From Malachius bipustulatus (taxonomy: Eukaryota; Arthropoda; Insecta; Coleoptera; Melyridae): a DNA stretch of 64,000 nucleotides. The stretch lies in assembly GCA_910589415.1 (NCBI GenBank), contig OU342630.1, positions 48,392,012-48,456,011 on the forward strand, written 5' to 3'. Under the pieces are notes generated by a model that saw only the letters and a program-made list of their open reading frames with translations, was not told the DNA's origin and searched no databases. A program made the position numbers and the translations under genes. Below, in pieces: positions 1-11,780 of this stretch (positions are counted from its first letter, which is position 1; every line of letters begins with the position of its first letter).

Positions 1-103
1 TAAAAAAATTATTTTTTCTTGCAGTTTTTTAGAATCAGAATCATTTAGATCGGTTGTATCCCACGAGTAGATCACGAATTCATGATTCTCCATGGTCATA
101 AGC

Positions 104-1038
104 CAGTGCTGGGTTCGGATACTGGTAAAATATATCCGGATATCAGATACAGATACCGGAACTGGCGTGCAGATACCGGATACAAGATACAGATACTTTT
201 AGTTGCAAAACGCACTCTAAATACATGTATCCGGATACTTTTTACTGATAACGGATACTTTTTCTATTGACAACCCTGCTTCACGAAATTCACGAGATTA
301 GGGGCTCTTCTCGACGAGGATTTAAGATATCTGAAAAACGCGTTTTCAAGCTGTGGATACGTCATCCTTGATTGAATTGCCATTTTTTCATACATGTTAG
401 GAAGAAATGCCAAACTTGGAAGTAATAGACCAAAAAAACTGCTGTTTTCTTCTTGCAGGAGATTAAGGACGTCTACTAGTGGCTTCATCACAACGGCATA
501 TTCTTTGAGGTAAAGAATCAGTTTCTTCCTCAGTTTCTTTGAATGTTTCCGGCCCAACTTCGTGAACAAAACTTGGAGTTTTTCTTTCGCCTTTAGAATC
601 TGAGATATTGAATCGTAGGTGGAATTCCAGCGGGTCATTCCCGGGCTACTTAATCAGTCAGACAGTCAGTCGCTCAATCAGCTGTTACTGTATTTGTTTG
701 TGTTCATCTTTGTTTTGTGCGCATTTGACATCAGCACGTTGTCCCTCTGCCCTCTTCTGCCGTTTTATTACACGGAGAACGCCGCGTGGAGCAAGACGCA
801 AGAACTAGTTTACCCTTCTTGGCCACAGAGTACCATACCATATCTATCTCACCTTAAGTGCGGGAATAATGATTTGTATCCGCGGAAAGATGAAAAGTAT
901 CCGGATAAGGATACTTTGATAATTACCTGGCGAACACGGATAACGGATACATTTTTCTCAAACGATTCGAATACAGCCTTCGGATACACAAAAGGTAGGT
1001 ATCTGGATACCGAAGTATCCGAGTACTGCCCACCTCTG
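104..1038. mobile_element. Decayed non-autonomous hAT element with near-perfect 8-bp target duplication
   Basis: The left end reads CAGTGCTGGGTTCGGATACT and the reverse complement of the right end reads CAGAGGTGGGCAGTACTCGG, which is the CAGNGNTGGG type of terminus seen in hAT transposons. The flanks are TCATAAGC (96-103) and GCATAAGC (1039-1046), a 7/8 match to an 8-bp target-site duplication, the size made by hAT transposases. Both subterminal regions (about 115-260 and 880-1020) are crowded with GGATAC and TATCCGGATA words, as expected for transposase-binding sites. A transposase remnant lies inside on the minus strand. At 935 bp the element is an internally deleted derivative. The ends and target duplication are seen; the superfamily call is knowledge-based. 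Confidence 0.8.
264..638 (-). pseudogene. hAT transposase fragment
   Basis: This 124-codon open frame begins MTRWNSTYDSI, close to the TRWNSTY block just inside the catalytic core of hAT transposases. It continues through a helical Lys/Leu-rich stretch (LKAKEKLQVLF, about residues 15-25) and the hydrophobic FGLLLPSLAFLPNMY segment (about 69-83) that normally leads toward the hAT dimerisation region. The BED zinc finger, the first catalytic aspartates and the C-terminal dimerisation domain are all missing, and the frame stops at 264. A full transposase would be about 500-700 residues. It lies inside the hAT element at 104-1038 and is a relic; the initial Met is only the first in-frame Met. Confidence 0.75.
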
Positions 1039-1073
1039 GCATAAGCCCAGAAAAACTCAGTGTCTTGATATAT

Positions 1074-1459
1074 CTCTGAAGATTAATTTTTTCTCTCGTG
1101 ACAGTCACGCATATATTTTTGAATTTTGGGCTTATTATTGTTTTAGAGGGAAATGTTAGGTAATTGAATTTGACTGTAAGAATAAAAAAGTATACAACAA
1201 ACAAAAAAATAAAAAATTATAAAATTATTCATTTTTTTTAAGTCACAGCCAAGGCCATTACAAAAGAGACAACACAAAATGACAACCTTTTTCCCGATTT
1301 TGTCTAAAGAGAAATAAAATGTAACAACAGCAACAAAAGGAGCTCTGCAATCTTAACAAATGAGCCAGCTAACATTTCTCTCTAAAATAATTAGAGGGAC
1401 CAACATTTAAAAATATATGCATGCGTGACTGTCATGAGAGAAAAAACCCATCTTCAGAG
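1074..1459. repeat. Foldback (inverted-repeat) element
   Basis: The left arm (1074-1157) and right arm (1371-1459) are imperfect reverse complements: CTCTGAAGAT, CGTGACAGTCACGCATATAT and TTTTAGAGGGAAATGTTA on the left each have a counterpart on the right. The spacer of about 210 bp is AT-rich with no coding content. No clear target duplication was found. Confidence 0.7.
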
Positions 1460-3366
1460 GTGATGGTATAATTATTTTTTGCTCAGAGACTAGATCTTTT
1501 GGTTTAGATATACGAAGTTCGGTGAAATCTCGTTAAAGCTAAGAAGTAGCAGAAGTTGAAGGATCGGAAGAAGTAATATTGAAAGTCAATTCAGAACAAG
1601 GATGGTATGGACAAGAATCATACTATGTGTTACTTCTTGAAAAGTTCTCCAGTCTTAAAAAAAGCAGACAAAAAATAAGGGCTAACTTAAGATCTCTGTA
1701 TTAAAAACATACGAAAACGCAACATTCCAACTAACAATAATAATAATTTCTGGTAGCATTAGCAATGTCGGAATTGCCTGCAATTCCAATCTACAAAGTT
1801 CAAAGCGAGCTTCACAAGCACAAGGTCTATTCGTAGCCGAGCCAAGAGATCGTTACAGCGTGGTGCCGTGTCTCGATCTTGGTTTGCGATCACGCATGGC
1901 ATGCTCTTCGTGACGGTCACATCCAGATAAGCCGGGATCTGGATACGAGGAGTGGAACGAACGGACCGAGGCTGCGGGCTGGTGGTAACTTAACTCTTAA
2001 CTCGTCATGACCGCCAACCCTGCCCCTCGTGCTCTATCCGACCCGCAGAAAGATCAAAGATCCATTCACATCGGGACGTCGGAAAACGGAGCAGAAACCA
2101 GTAAATAATAATTGACATGATGAATAATTCTCTTGATAAGAAGTTTAAAGGAAAACTCACCTATTTCCGCACGATCGACTGTCAAAACGTTCGGTCTTAC
2201 GTTTGAAACATACCTTCGTTAAAAATTCGGGGGTACCATCATTACCATATGAAATGAGTATTTCTATACCTAAGCTCAAATCCTTCTCTGTTTAAAAAAA
2301 AAAACAATAAAATTCCGAAGTCACAACACCAATAATCTTCAGCCGTCCAGACATTTTGAGACATATTTGCATACTTTTGAGCAGCAACTTTTTTTAGAAA
2401 ATTATTAGCTAATTAATAGTAGGTGCCAAGGATCTTCTGCTTCTTCTTCTTTTTACTAGAACGTGATTTGAGGGAGGTGTATTGAACGATAAGTTATTTA
2501 TAAAAATTGATAGCGTTGGTTGTAAAGTTGAAGAACGAGTGTTATTTTTCATAGACTCTATTTTATCTATCTAGTCTATGGATCCATGTAGCTGTTCAGA
2601 TTGAGGATTGAGATGATTACAATAAACACTGTTATGTTATGTTGAAGGGCATATGTGAGGCGGGGCATCAGGGTGGAAAAAACAGGGACTCGAGATGAAA
2701 CACATGAACATGAAATTAATAAATAATATTAATGGTCGATATGAAAACCTTTCTGATGATATCTAACAGATCGTTTCTATCTAACACTAATAAATTTCTC
2801 GGGGAAGCTATAGTCACCTTTTCTAATTCCTATCTTAGTTTGTTGTTATAATAGCTTCAAGTACGTATTTTAGTCGGTAATAATTAGTTTTTGTAACCGG
2901 GCTATTTATTAACAAACAAATGTTCAGATTAGGGATTCATTTTTTTATTATGGTCCAACTAAAATACCTACTCAATTGGTCAAAAGCTACAATAAAGTCA
3001 CTTTTTTGCTTTGTTGTTGTTTTTTGCTTTAATGTTTTTTTGCTTTGTTGACACAGATGTTGTTACTGTGAACAGTTAATCGCCAGAAAAAAAAACAACT
3101 GGTGTCTTGGAATTTTGCCTTGAAAAATAAGGGGAAGGAATCATAGTTTTTTGGGACATTTAACTCACAAACTTCATTAAAAAATAGACCCCATCAAAAA
3201 ACATTTCTTATTGAGGAAGAAGACCATTGGTAAAGAAGACTTCCCGCGGCACGTGGTTTGAAGAGCTTTGCAAGCCAGCTCGCCAAGTCACAAGTTCAAT
3301 AATTTCCTGAGAATGGTTTTACAAGTCTATTATTGCGTTCCTAAAATTCATCTGATGATGAAGAAT
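1460..3366. other. Intergenic or intronic stretch with a GC-richer island at 1765-2110
   Basis: Mostly low-complexity AT-rich sequence. From 1765 to about 2110 the composition shifts to balanced, high-complexity DNA. On the plus strand a frame starting at 1765 runs to a TGA at 2008-2010 with one in-frame TAG at 1834-1836 (23 codons before it, 57 after). The translation matches no family I recognise, so it could be a decayed exon, a promoter region or chance. No other gene is visible in this stretch. Confidence 0.4.
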
Positions 3367-4254
3367 CAGACAATTTAAACTATGAGAAGCTCAAAACTAT
3401 ATTCGGTTTCTATGTAACTGTCATCGTCTTAGAGATACAGCAGAAATGTCTTTCTTTTTGCTAATTCTTGCAAAATCCTTTTCCTGATACGCCCGTAAAT
3501 TTTTGGGCCCTTTTGCGTTATTTTTCACCGTCCCGGGGTCGAATGCTATGAAACAGACGATGCCTCCTTAGACAAGAAATTTTGGTTTATGACAAAAATC
3601 CAGAAATCGATCGCAAAAAACAATTTTGACGAAATTTCGTTTCTCCGCTGGGGTTTGGAAATTTGCTGGAGAACACATTGAAAAATAACGACTCCGAAAC
3701 TGAAGACCGTTTTTTCCTGCTACTCGGCGTTCTCGAGCTATAACCGTTCAAAGTTGAAAAAATGACGGTTTTTGCCTTTGGAAAATTTTTGTTTGCGTTT
3801 TGAGAGAAACCAAGTTTTACACAGTCCATGCAGATGGATCGTTCTTCCGACTCGTATTGCAATTAACTTGCTGTGCTCAGACAAAATTACGTCCAATTTT
3901 GAAGGCATCGATTTTTTTCATGAAAATTTCTATCAGATAATTTTTCTGCAAAAATTTATGTGCGCGATTTTGAAAAAAAATCACCCCTCAGACGATATAA
4001 ATTATTATGAGAAGCTCAAAACTGTAATCCGTTCCTTTTTAGTTGCCCCCGTTTTCGAGGAGACACAAGAGAAATGTAATTTTTAGATCGGCCTTATTTG
4101 TGCCGGTTCCTGAAAAACGATTTTCTGACAGGCCCGTCAAGTTGAGGACTCTTTTGCGTTATTTTTCATCGACCCGGTGACGAATGCTATATGAAACAAA
4201 CGATGCCTCGAACATGAGACTAATGTTTATGACAAAAATCCACCTACAGGCTTC
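3367..4254 (+). repeat. Direct duplication, period about 625 bp
   Basis: Positions 3367-3600 and 3990-4254 are diverged direct copies. Both contain ATGAGAAGCTCAAAACT, CTTTTGCGTTATTTTTCA, CGAATGCTAT..GAAACA, CGATGCCTC and TTTATGACAAAAATCC in the same order. The segment between them (3601-3989) is not duplicated within the window. Both copies can be read as ..NY.EKLKT.. before stops, so they may descend from coding sequence, but no protein family is recognised. Confidence 0.75.
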
Positions 4255-6278
4255 TTCAGATTTTATTTATATACGAAAAGGAAAAAAAACTGATTTCACG
4301 AGTCATTTCGGAGAGAATCTTCAAGTTTAGAGGTAAAAGATGCAAAAGTTTTCAAAAGTTGTAGCTTTTTATTGTAGCAATTTTTGTGGCGACGATTTTT
4401 CAGTTTCCGTACCCTCACTTTTTAATACACATTTAGAAAACAACTTAATAGAACTCGAAATTTCATTGCTTCAGCAAGACCAATAGCATTAATTTGATAT
4501 AATCCAAAGACTTAACCAAGACATGGCAGATAGTCGTAACAAAATGCATTTCCCTGGCTCTGACTCTTGACAGCACAAGGCTGTTTACGTGTAAGAATCG
4601 CGGAATGTGGTTGAGCTCAAACAGCAATAGATGCAAGCATGTAATTCAATACTGTGAGATTGGAAGCTGTAACTACACCTATCTAATATCTACTTCAAGG
4701 TATGCCAGGACTAGTTGAACATTAGTAAGCACTTACGCGTTGTTCATCAATCTTCAGATGGTCTTTGCGAGATTGTTTGAAAAATGGCATCGCGATATTA
4801 ATTTTAAAATGTACCTGATTGAAATTATATTTAAATATTATGAAGGATAAATTATTATGCATTTTATAGATAGGTAAAAGTTATAATAGTCCTTAGTCTA
4901 TACGCTTCATTAGCAAACAGTTTACTAGAGTTAACTCACTTTTTAAGAGGAATAAGAGTTATGATTTATTAAATAGATATAGTAATTTTATGTATGTACT
5001 CACCATTTCAGATGCGGCATGATGGAGAAGAGTGGAACCAGAACCATTTGGAATGCAGGAGGACGATTTCTTGTGGTGTGGTGTTGATGAGTGGATCATC
5101 TTAATGGATGCAAACTGCTTCTCTCAATTTAAACAATCAAAATCATGGTTTTTGTTAAAATTTGTTTACAAAATAACTTCACTAGAGGTGAACTGAATTA
5201 AATTAAATTATGAGCAGCAGTATCGAAAATGAAATTTCTGAATTCATCTAAAATGGTCAACTTGCGAAGTAGGTATACACGCAAGTAAGATGAATTATTC
5301 TTTTTAATTAATTCAAGAAATTGAAGTGAAAGTACTGCTACAAATAAATTTAATGATCTTATTACTAATAATCTATTGATCTAGACAAACAATATTGAGA
5401 GTGTGGTTAAAAGTGCAAATCATCAATAGGAAAACATTTCACACCATCAAAAACAGATAGCTTCAAGCTAGGTACTTTATCATAATTATGATTCTATATA
5501 CAGATTTTATATAATTTTTATCACTTTAACAAATAATTATTACCTACTTACTTTCTAAAAACAAAAACAATGCAATTTGAAAATAAATTATAAATAGAAT
5601 ACAAATAATAACAGTACAAACTACAATCTACTCGCACAATTTTCCATGAAAATTGCCCAATTAGCTAGGCACTTATTATCAACAATTATTATACAACTTA
5701 AAACCTCATAATTTACATAATTAATTTTCGAACTTACATCGATGTTGCAGGTGAAATAACTAACAATAAATATTGTTAATTATTTTACCATAAACTACGA
5801 ATGAGCCTGATTTAAACATATAAGCATACTGTTTTCTTTTTAATGGAATACATAATACTTGGGTATTAACGAGACATTAGCCAGATGGAATGTATACCCG
5901 ACTCTTTATCCAGCATCTTGAAAAACTAAATAAGTATAAAATATTATAATATCAATCCGTGAGAAATGGTCAATTCATCAAAGAAGAACTTGATCAAGAC
6001 TGGGGAGCAAAGTGCTTTGCTTTTACTCCTTTTTGATTGTCGATCTAGTACAGGGACGGACTGTGAATACCAATTTAAATATTACTTAATTATTATTGAT
6101 AATTTAATTTGAAGAAGTCACGACCGAGGAAGTGCGTAGTGAATTTTATCTTTCAATTAGATGAGAAATAAATCAAGCAGTAAGTGGTTTTCATCTTTAA
6201 TAAAAAGAAATTATGGTACCTATTCAGATACAACCGGAAGGATGATAATTATTTATAATGTTAACTTCGTAAAAGTGC
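4255..6278. other. No gene seen
   Basis: AT-rich, low-complexity sequence with many TAATTATT-like words and no credible ORF, RNA gene or inverted repeat. Confidence 0.6.
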
Positions 6279-6286
6279 ATGCGGAA

Positions 6287-7265
6287 TAGTGATGAAACGT
6301 GTACACGTGTAAACGTGTACACGTAATGACCATACTAAACGTTTAAAAAAATTACACGCCCGTGTACCTATCTATTAATAGGAAAAAATCAATTTCGTTT
6401 GCCTGAAACCGCTAAAATAAATCCAAAATGAAAGAAATCGAATTACCTATAAGACTTTAGTAAATTAGTGAGGAGGTATTTATTTAAACTTTTGGGTTTC
6501 ATCATAAAAAACCGGTTTTCATCTGAGAGTTCCTTGTAATAGTTGCACCTGCAAATCCTGCAATGTTGTTGCTTTGTGTCCCTACTGGGCAGAGGGTAGT
6601 TAAATGATGTGAAATGAATGATGCTTTTTATGATTGTCTGGAACTGGAAGGAGTGTTATTTTATTTTGCTGGTAATTGCTTGGGATTGTTGGGGATTACC
6701 AACAACTGATTTCAATACAAAATTAAAAATTTCAATTCCTGTATTTTGTTCTTTTATTCATTTGTTCCCCAAAGTCTTAAAACCGCTTACTGTTATTATT
6801 GTTTGTCTACAATATGCTTTTAATGAAAATTTAAAAACTCCATCACAACTCCCTGTGATAATGAAAGGCAATAAATTGGTGAAGGTCAAGTCACATTAGG
6901 GCTAGCAGGAAGGAGGAAGGACGGATAACTACTGCTATGCAGTGCCATGGGTGGTCCACAAGGAGCGCACCTTCTTGAATTATTTTATGAACATTAATTC
7001 CAAATTGATACCTACTTTCAACAAGTTTTTCTATCTAATCATGGTCCTTTCTTTATATTTCGTCCGCATATTAGGACAATCTGTATCTGAAGTTCACATT
7101 CCTATTAACTGTTTACAACTGGTTAACCTATTAACCATCATTTCCCTATCTAAGAATACTGAATGGTTATTTTCATGCAACCATTAAAGAAACGTGTACA
7201 CGTTTATAAACGTTTAGTGTTGACGGTTACACGTTTAATTTATTACACGCTTTTTTTCATCACTA
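6287..7265. mobile_element. Non-autonomous hAT-like transposon with perfect 8-bp target duplication
   Basis: The termini are TAGTGATGAAA (6287-6297) and its exact reverse complement TTTCATCACTA (7255-7265). They are flanked by a perfect direct repeat ATGCGGAA at 6279-6286 and 7266-7273; an 8-bp duplication is diagnostic of hAT-type insertion. Subterminal regions carry the palindrome CGTGTACACG twice on the left (about 6297-6332) and once on the right (7192-7201), plus AAACGTTT and ACACG words on both sides, likely transposase-binding sites. The 979-bp interior has two open frames (6618-6899 and 6942-7187) with no transposase motifs, so the element must have moved with an enzyme supplied elsewhere. 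The intact duplication suggests a comparatively recent insertion. Confidence 0.87.
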
Positions 7266-7273
7266 ATGCGGAA

Positions 7274-8196
7274 GCTCTTCTATAACATTAACACAATAAT
7301 TATTGCAGTGTAAGTTACTGAAGGAAACTATTGTTTATTTTATAGCAATACACTTTTATTATTCCACTCATATTTATTTAATCACGTATCCGAATAATTT
7401 TGCAGGCAAAGGAAAGTTGAAATGTCTGAAATAATCAAGAAAGATATTGATAAGATTGAGAGCAAATTTCCTGTAAAATCCTTAAAATATAACAATTTTC
7501 TGTGTTCTGAATGAATTCAAATAATTTTATGAGTAAAAGAGTCGCAGCTTGCAACGTCCATACTTGCAACAAATAAAAAACAGATGAAACGCTCAAACTT
7601 ACATGGGTCTGAAATGTACTCTAAAATCTACAAAAATCGACTTTCGATGCCAAGAAAATGGTTTCTTAGGTTCTCAACAGAATAGATAAATCCTATTTTT
7701 TATGGAACAGCTCTTTTATTATCGTTTTTGCTTCACTAGGAAGGAAAAAGAAGTTGCAGAGGATTTAAGTAAGGGGGGGGGGGGGGGTCTAGATCTCAAA
7801 AGAATGGAATCAATAGGTACCAGAGACTATACCACGAACCCTAATGTGCAAGTAAAAATGATTCTGAATTAACATCTAATGGTCAAAACAGGAGTTGTAT
7901 AAGAACAACCCACTACCAGATGAAGAGGCTTTTTTTTAAACGCTTTGAACAATTCAAAATTAGTTGACCTCTTTAGTGATGAAAAAATAGAATTTTCCAA
8001 GAGCCATCTTTGAACATAATAAGGACGTTTTTTGGAAGATTTTGAACAAGGAACTCTCTTTTCACAATGAACGACGATATCCCCATAAATTTGTTACAGA
8101 GAGTCTACATCAATCATTCTTAGCATGTTAATAAAGGGTAATTGAGTTTTAGTAGTTATAAGGTATACAGGCTCAAAATTTCAATTGAAAATAGTG
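7274..8196. other. No gene seen; G15 homopolymer
   Basis: AT-rich sequence without credible ORFs. A run of 15 G residues at 7773-7787 stands out against the background. Confidence 0.6.
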
Positions 8197-9177
8197 CGAA
8201 TAGCTCAGTCATTATATCCAAAAAATCGACCTGAAATAAGAAAAGTTTCGTTTTCGATCTTTCTTGTTCTACCCGTTAGTGGGAGTGGGAGTGACTGGTA
8301 GTCTACTAAAATCAAAATGGCGACCAGATCCGAGGAGTGCAACAGTCCGCCATTTTGATTTCTATATGAAAAAAATTGTTTTTCTTCAATTAAGTAATTT
8401 TTAAATCAAGCTTTTTTATTTTTTTTTTTGGGAAAAATTTTTAGAAATCAAACTTGTAGGGAATTCAATCTCCTACAACTTTTCAAACTACATATTTTTC
8501 TCTGCGATTGATATTTTTGAATTAAACCTGAAAAGCTCTCTGATAATTTTAAACACCTTGAATAGAAATATTTAAACCACATAATAGAATATCACATGAG
8601 ATGTCGTTATTTTTGTACACTCCTTTGGAATTTGTAAAATCGCGATTTTCAGTTATTTATAACTCATAAACTACTAGTCAATCTAAATTCCAATTTTGTG
8701 AAAATCACCCTTATTCAATTTTCTCATACAATTGAGGAATTTAATAATACCTAACAGAATGTTCCCGTTAACATAACAAAGAACTTCCCGTATTTCCAGA
8801 AACGCAGCTATTTTGAAAATATTTTAATTGAATTTCTCATGGTCAATTTTGTTTTTTTTTTCAGGCTCTACTACCAATAATAGTGGCCACCTTAGCGGGA
8901 CTTGTTTTTGTCAAACGATTTTTTTCGTTTTTTTTAAGATTTAATTCAATAAAGATTATTATCGATTTTCAAAAAATATCGATCGTATAGAAAAAAAAAT
9001 TGAAATTTGGAAAATTGTAAGAAATTAAATTTCCTACAAGTTTAGTGCCTGTCATTTTTATCAAAAAAAATGGCCGAGTTATTCAAGAAAAACAAATTCT
9101 GCTAACAGGTAGAACAAGAAAAATCTACTACGGAATTTTTCTTATTAAAAGTACAACATAATGACTGGGATAACGTC
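8197..9177. repeat. Foldback element, about 980 bp
   Basis: The left arm (about 8197-8280) pairs with the right arm (about 9088-9177): AGCTCAGTCATTAT with ATAATGACTGGGAT, and CTTGTTCTACCCGTTAG with CTAACAGGTAGAACAAG. A smaller perfect inverted pair lies inside the left half, ATCAAAATGGCG (8311-8322) with CGCCATTTTGAT (8348-8359). The interior is AT-rich and non-coding. No target duplication was identified. Confidence 0.65.
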
Positions 9178-9550
9178 GATACACAAACTTGGAAGTTGGA
9201 AAACTTCGAGAATACCCTTACTGCTTACTTCATGTAAAATTTTGAGAAACTCTAGTGACTTCTTGGCGAGGAAACCCCCAAAAAGTGCGTTCCCCTAATT
9301 TTGTGCAATGGCATATATTTCAATAATTATTATTGAGGATTTAGTTTTTTTTTTATTTAAGTATACCATGTTTTGCAGCTAAACTGATAATTTTTGAAAA
9401 CACATTTTTTTTAAATAATTTCGCCTAACATGTTATGATCATACATAAATTCTTGTCTCTTGATTATTGAATTGAGAGATAAAAATGCCTAATAATTCGT
9501 CCCCATTGTTGTGGGAGAAATACCTGATCGATCGCACATTCTTCATACAT

Positions 9551-9675
9551 TTATTTCATCTGGTCCGTCCCTGTACCGAAATCACGACGCCCTAGCTCGT
9601 TCCGAACAGCTATACGTAGCGAGGACTCGGACTCCTGAGGCATCTTGATCCTCTGATAACAGGCGGTCAGCTTAC
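9551..9675 (-). CDS. Candidate terminal coding exon, product unknown
   Basis: On the minus strand a frame with balanced, non-AT-biased codons runs from a splice-acceptor-like tract (TTTTTAGTTGCAG, ending at 9676) to a TAA stop at 9551-9553. It encodes roughly KLTACYQRIKMPQESES followed by SLRIAVRNELGRRDFG and a short tail ending TDQMK. The composition differs sharply from the AT-rich surroundings, which is why I list it. I do not recognise a protein family. The same junction (CAG followed by GTAAGC) is also a consensus splice donor, so it could instead be the start of an intron, and the GC-rich block could be regulatory. No upstream partner exon was identified. Confidence 0.28.
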
Positions 9676-9679
9676 CTGC

Positions 9680-11780
9680 AACTAAAAACACATATGTTAA
9701 CAACTTATATGACTACATGAAACAGTCATTTGGATACTATATGGCCAAACGTCAGAATAGTATGCGGTATCCAAATGCCTGCATTACTACTATCTTATTA
9801 TATGAGAGCCGTTTCGGCCGTTAAAACTGACCAGGAATCACTATGTAGATGGATTATAGAGGTACAATAATTTTTAACGATCCACAGCACTTAAAACTTT
9901 TAGTCGGGCTGTAAAAATTCTTTGTTTCGGTAGATTATCCCAAATATATTTTACATAGAAACAGATACAGCTTGTTCTACACGACGACATGATGTTAAAA
10001 ATATAGTTAAGCTCTAATAACACACAGGACCAATCTATTCTACACGTAGAGAGTTTTATTAAAATTTAGGCGATAGGTATTTCAGGTTTCGTGTTAAAAG
10101 CTTTGCATAGCACACTGAACATAATTATTATTATTGGACAATTTTTTTACGAGAATGAGTGGCTGTAAGTTGCAGCACTAATTTCAAACGTTCCTAATTG
10201 CTATAATCTCTCAAATCAAATTTCTATAAGCTCTCTGTAAAAGAGAGACCATATCTTTCAAATCTCCAATAATTGAGGCAGCAATGGTTGTAGAAAAGAA
10301 GGTGCAGTTTGAAGAAAATTTTATATTTTATCGATGAAATGGCTACGATACCTACCTATGTTAAAATATGAAGAGTATTTTTCAAACCTCATCCTTCAAT
10401 CAACATTTTCTTTTATTAAACTATACTCTATTTTCCAGCTTCATCGCCATAGCTTGAAACTGGAGGAAGGACTGCCGCAGGTAGAGTCCCGAAAAAGGGT
10501 ATGAGAATCTCATAGTCCTCGGATAGGTAGAAATGAAACGCCTTATCTATTAAGTAAGAAAATTAGAGACAAACTCTCTTCCATTATAAATATAATGAAG
10601 GAATGAGAAAAATATTAGAATTCCAATAGTGAGAGAGATTCGGTACCACCTGAAACCATAATAAAGTTTGCTTCAACCACTTCGTTCTTTTCTAAAAGCG
10701 TTCCACATTTCATCGACTTTCGAATTCGCAAGGATGTAGATAGGCAGAGTATTTTTCAAGTATGTACCTGTCTTAATATAAAATTCCGAAAGTAATGTTC
10801 TTATAGTTTTTAATCTTAGTTTGTTTAAAGAAAACAATGTGAGAAAGCTTTGTTTCGCTGTTAATGTTAATAATAATATGCATGCACCTTATGTGTAAAA
10901 TATGCATACTCCTTGATGAATCATTATTATAATAACACTGCACTAACACACTAACATTATTCAAACGTTTTTATAATGCAGAAAAGTGAAAGGTGATAAA
11001 TATCCTTATGTTGCGCCTTACGAGTATCATATCAATGAGCGGTTCAAGTTCAGAATTTTATTTAAGCAAACAGGAGTTTCATAATTGAATAACAACCATG
11101 AACACAATTATTATCGTTTTTTTATACTTGGAATGGTATTTTATTAATTATGTTATTGTACCCTAACCGAATGTATTCCGTGTCATCAAAGAAACAACTA
11201 ATTGGTTAAATTTACATTAGTTATCGAGCTATAAAAAAAGTTTTAATAGCAATTTTATTCAAATTGTATAAAGTTATGTTACGTTTCGCTGATTGGTCCA
11301 GAAGACCAATCTACAGGTAGGTAGGTATTATATTTTAGGACGTTTGCGGATTGTTGGAAAATTAATGAGCAATTTTATGTAATAACAAGATTTCCTTCGA
11401 ACTTCTGTGATATTACCAGTTTAATAACGTTGTCTGTCTGTCAGAGATCTCAATCGCAAAATTATTAAGGATTAAGGAATATTTATAGAAGTAGCCAGAA
11501 ATTCTCCAATTTTTTTGTATTAGTAATTCAATTATTTGATTAAATTCTGTTTTAACTCTTAAAAATGACTGTTTTAAATTCTTTTGCATAATAAACTAAT
11601 CCAAACTGGATGATTAATGTGAGAACAGAACCACCAAGCTAGTCAACTTTGAAATTATTAATTATTAAAGAAATAATAACAAGAATTTTCAATGACAACA
11701 ATAGAAGCAAATGACGCGCGGAGGTGGTTTCGATTTGTAAGTCAGAAAATTCAAGAACATATTTTGGAAAAATGTTCTAT
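9680..11780. other. No gene seen
   Basis: AT-rich DNA with scattered TAGGTACC-type words. The open frame at 10773-10964 on the minus strand shows no coding character. Confidence 0.6.

Noticed and set aside
6618..7187. Two ORFs inside the hAT-like element as a transposase
   Set aside because: No BED finger, no RWNSTY-like or dimerisation motif; composition is that of chance AT-rich frames, so no coding call was made.
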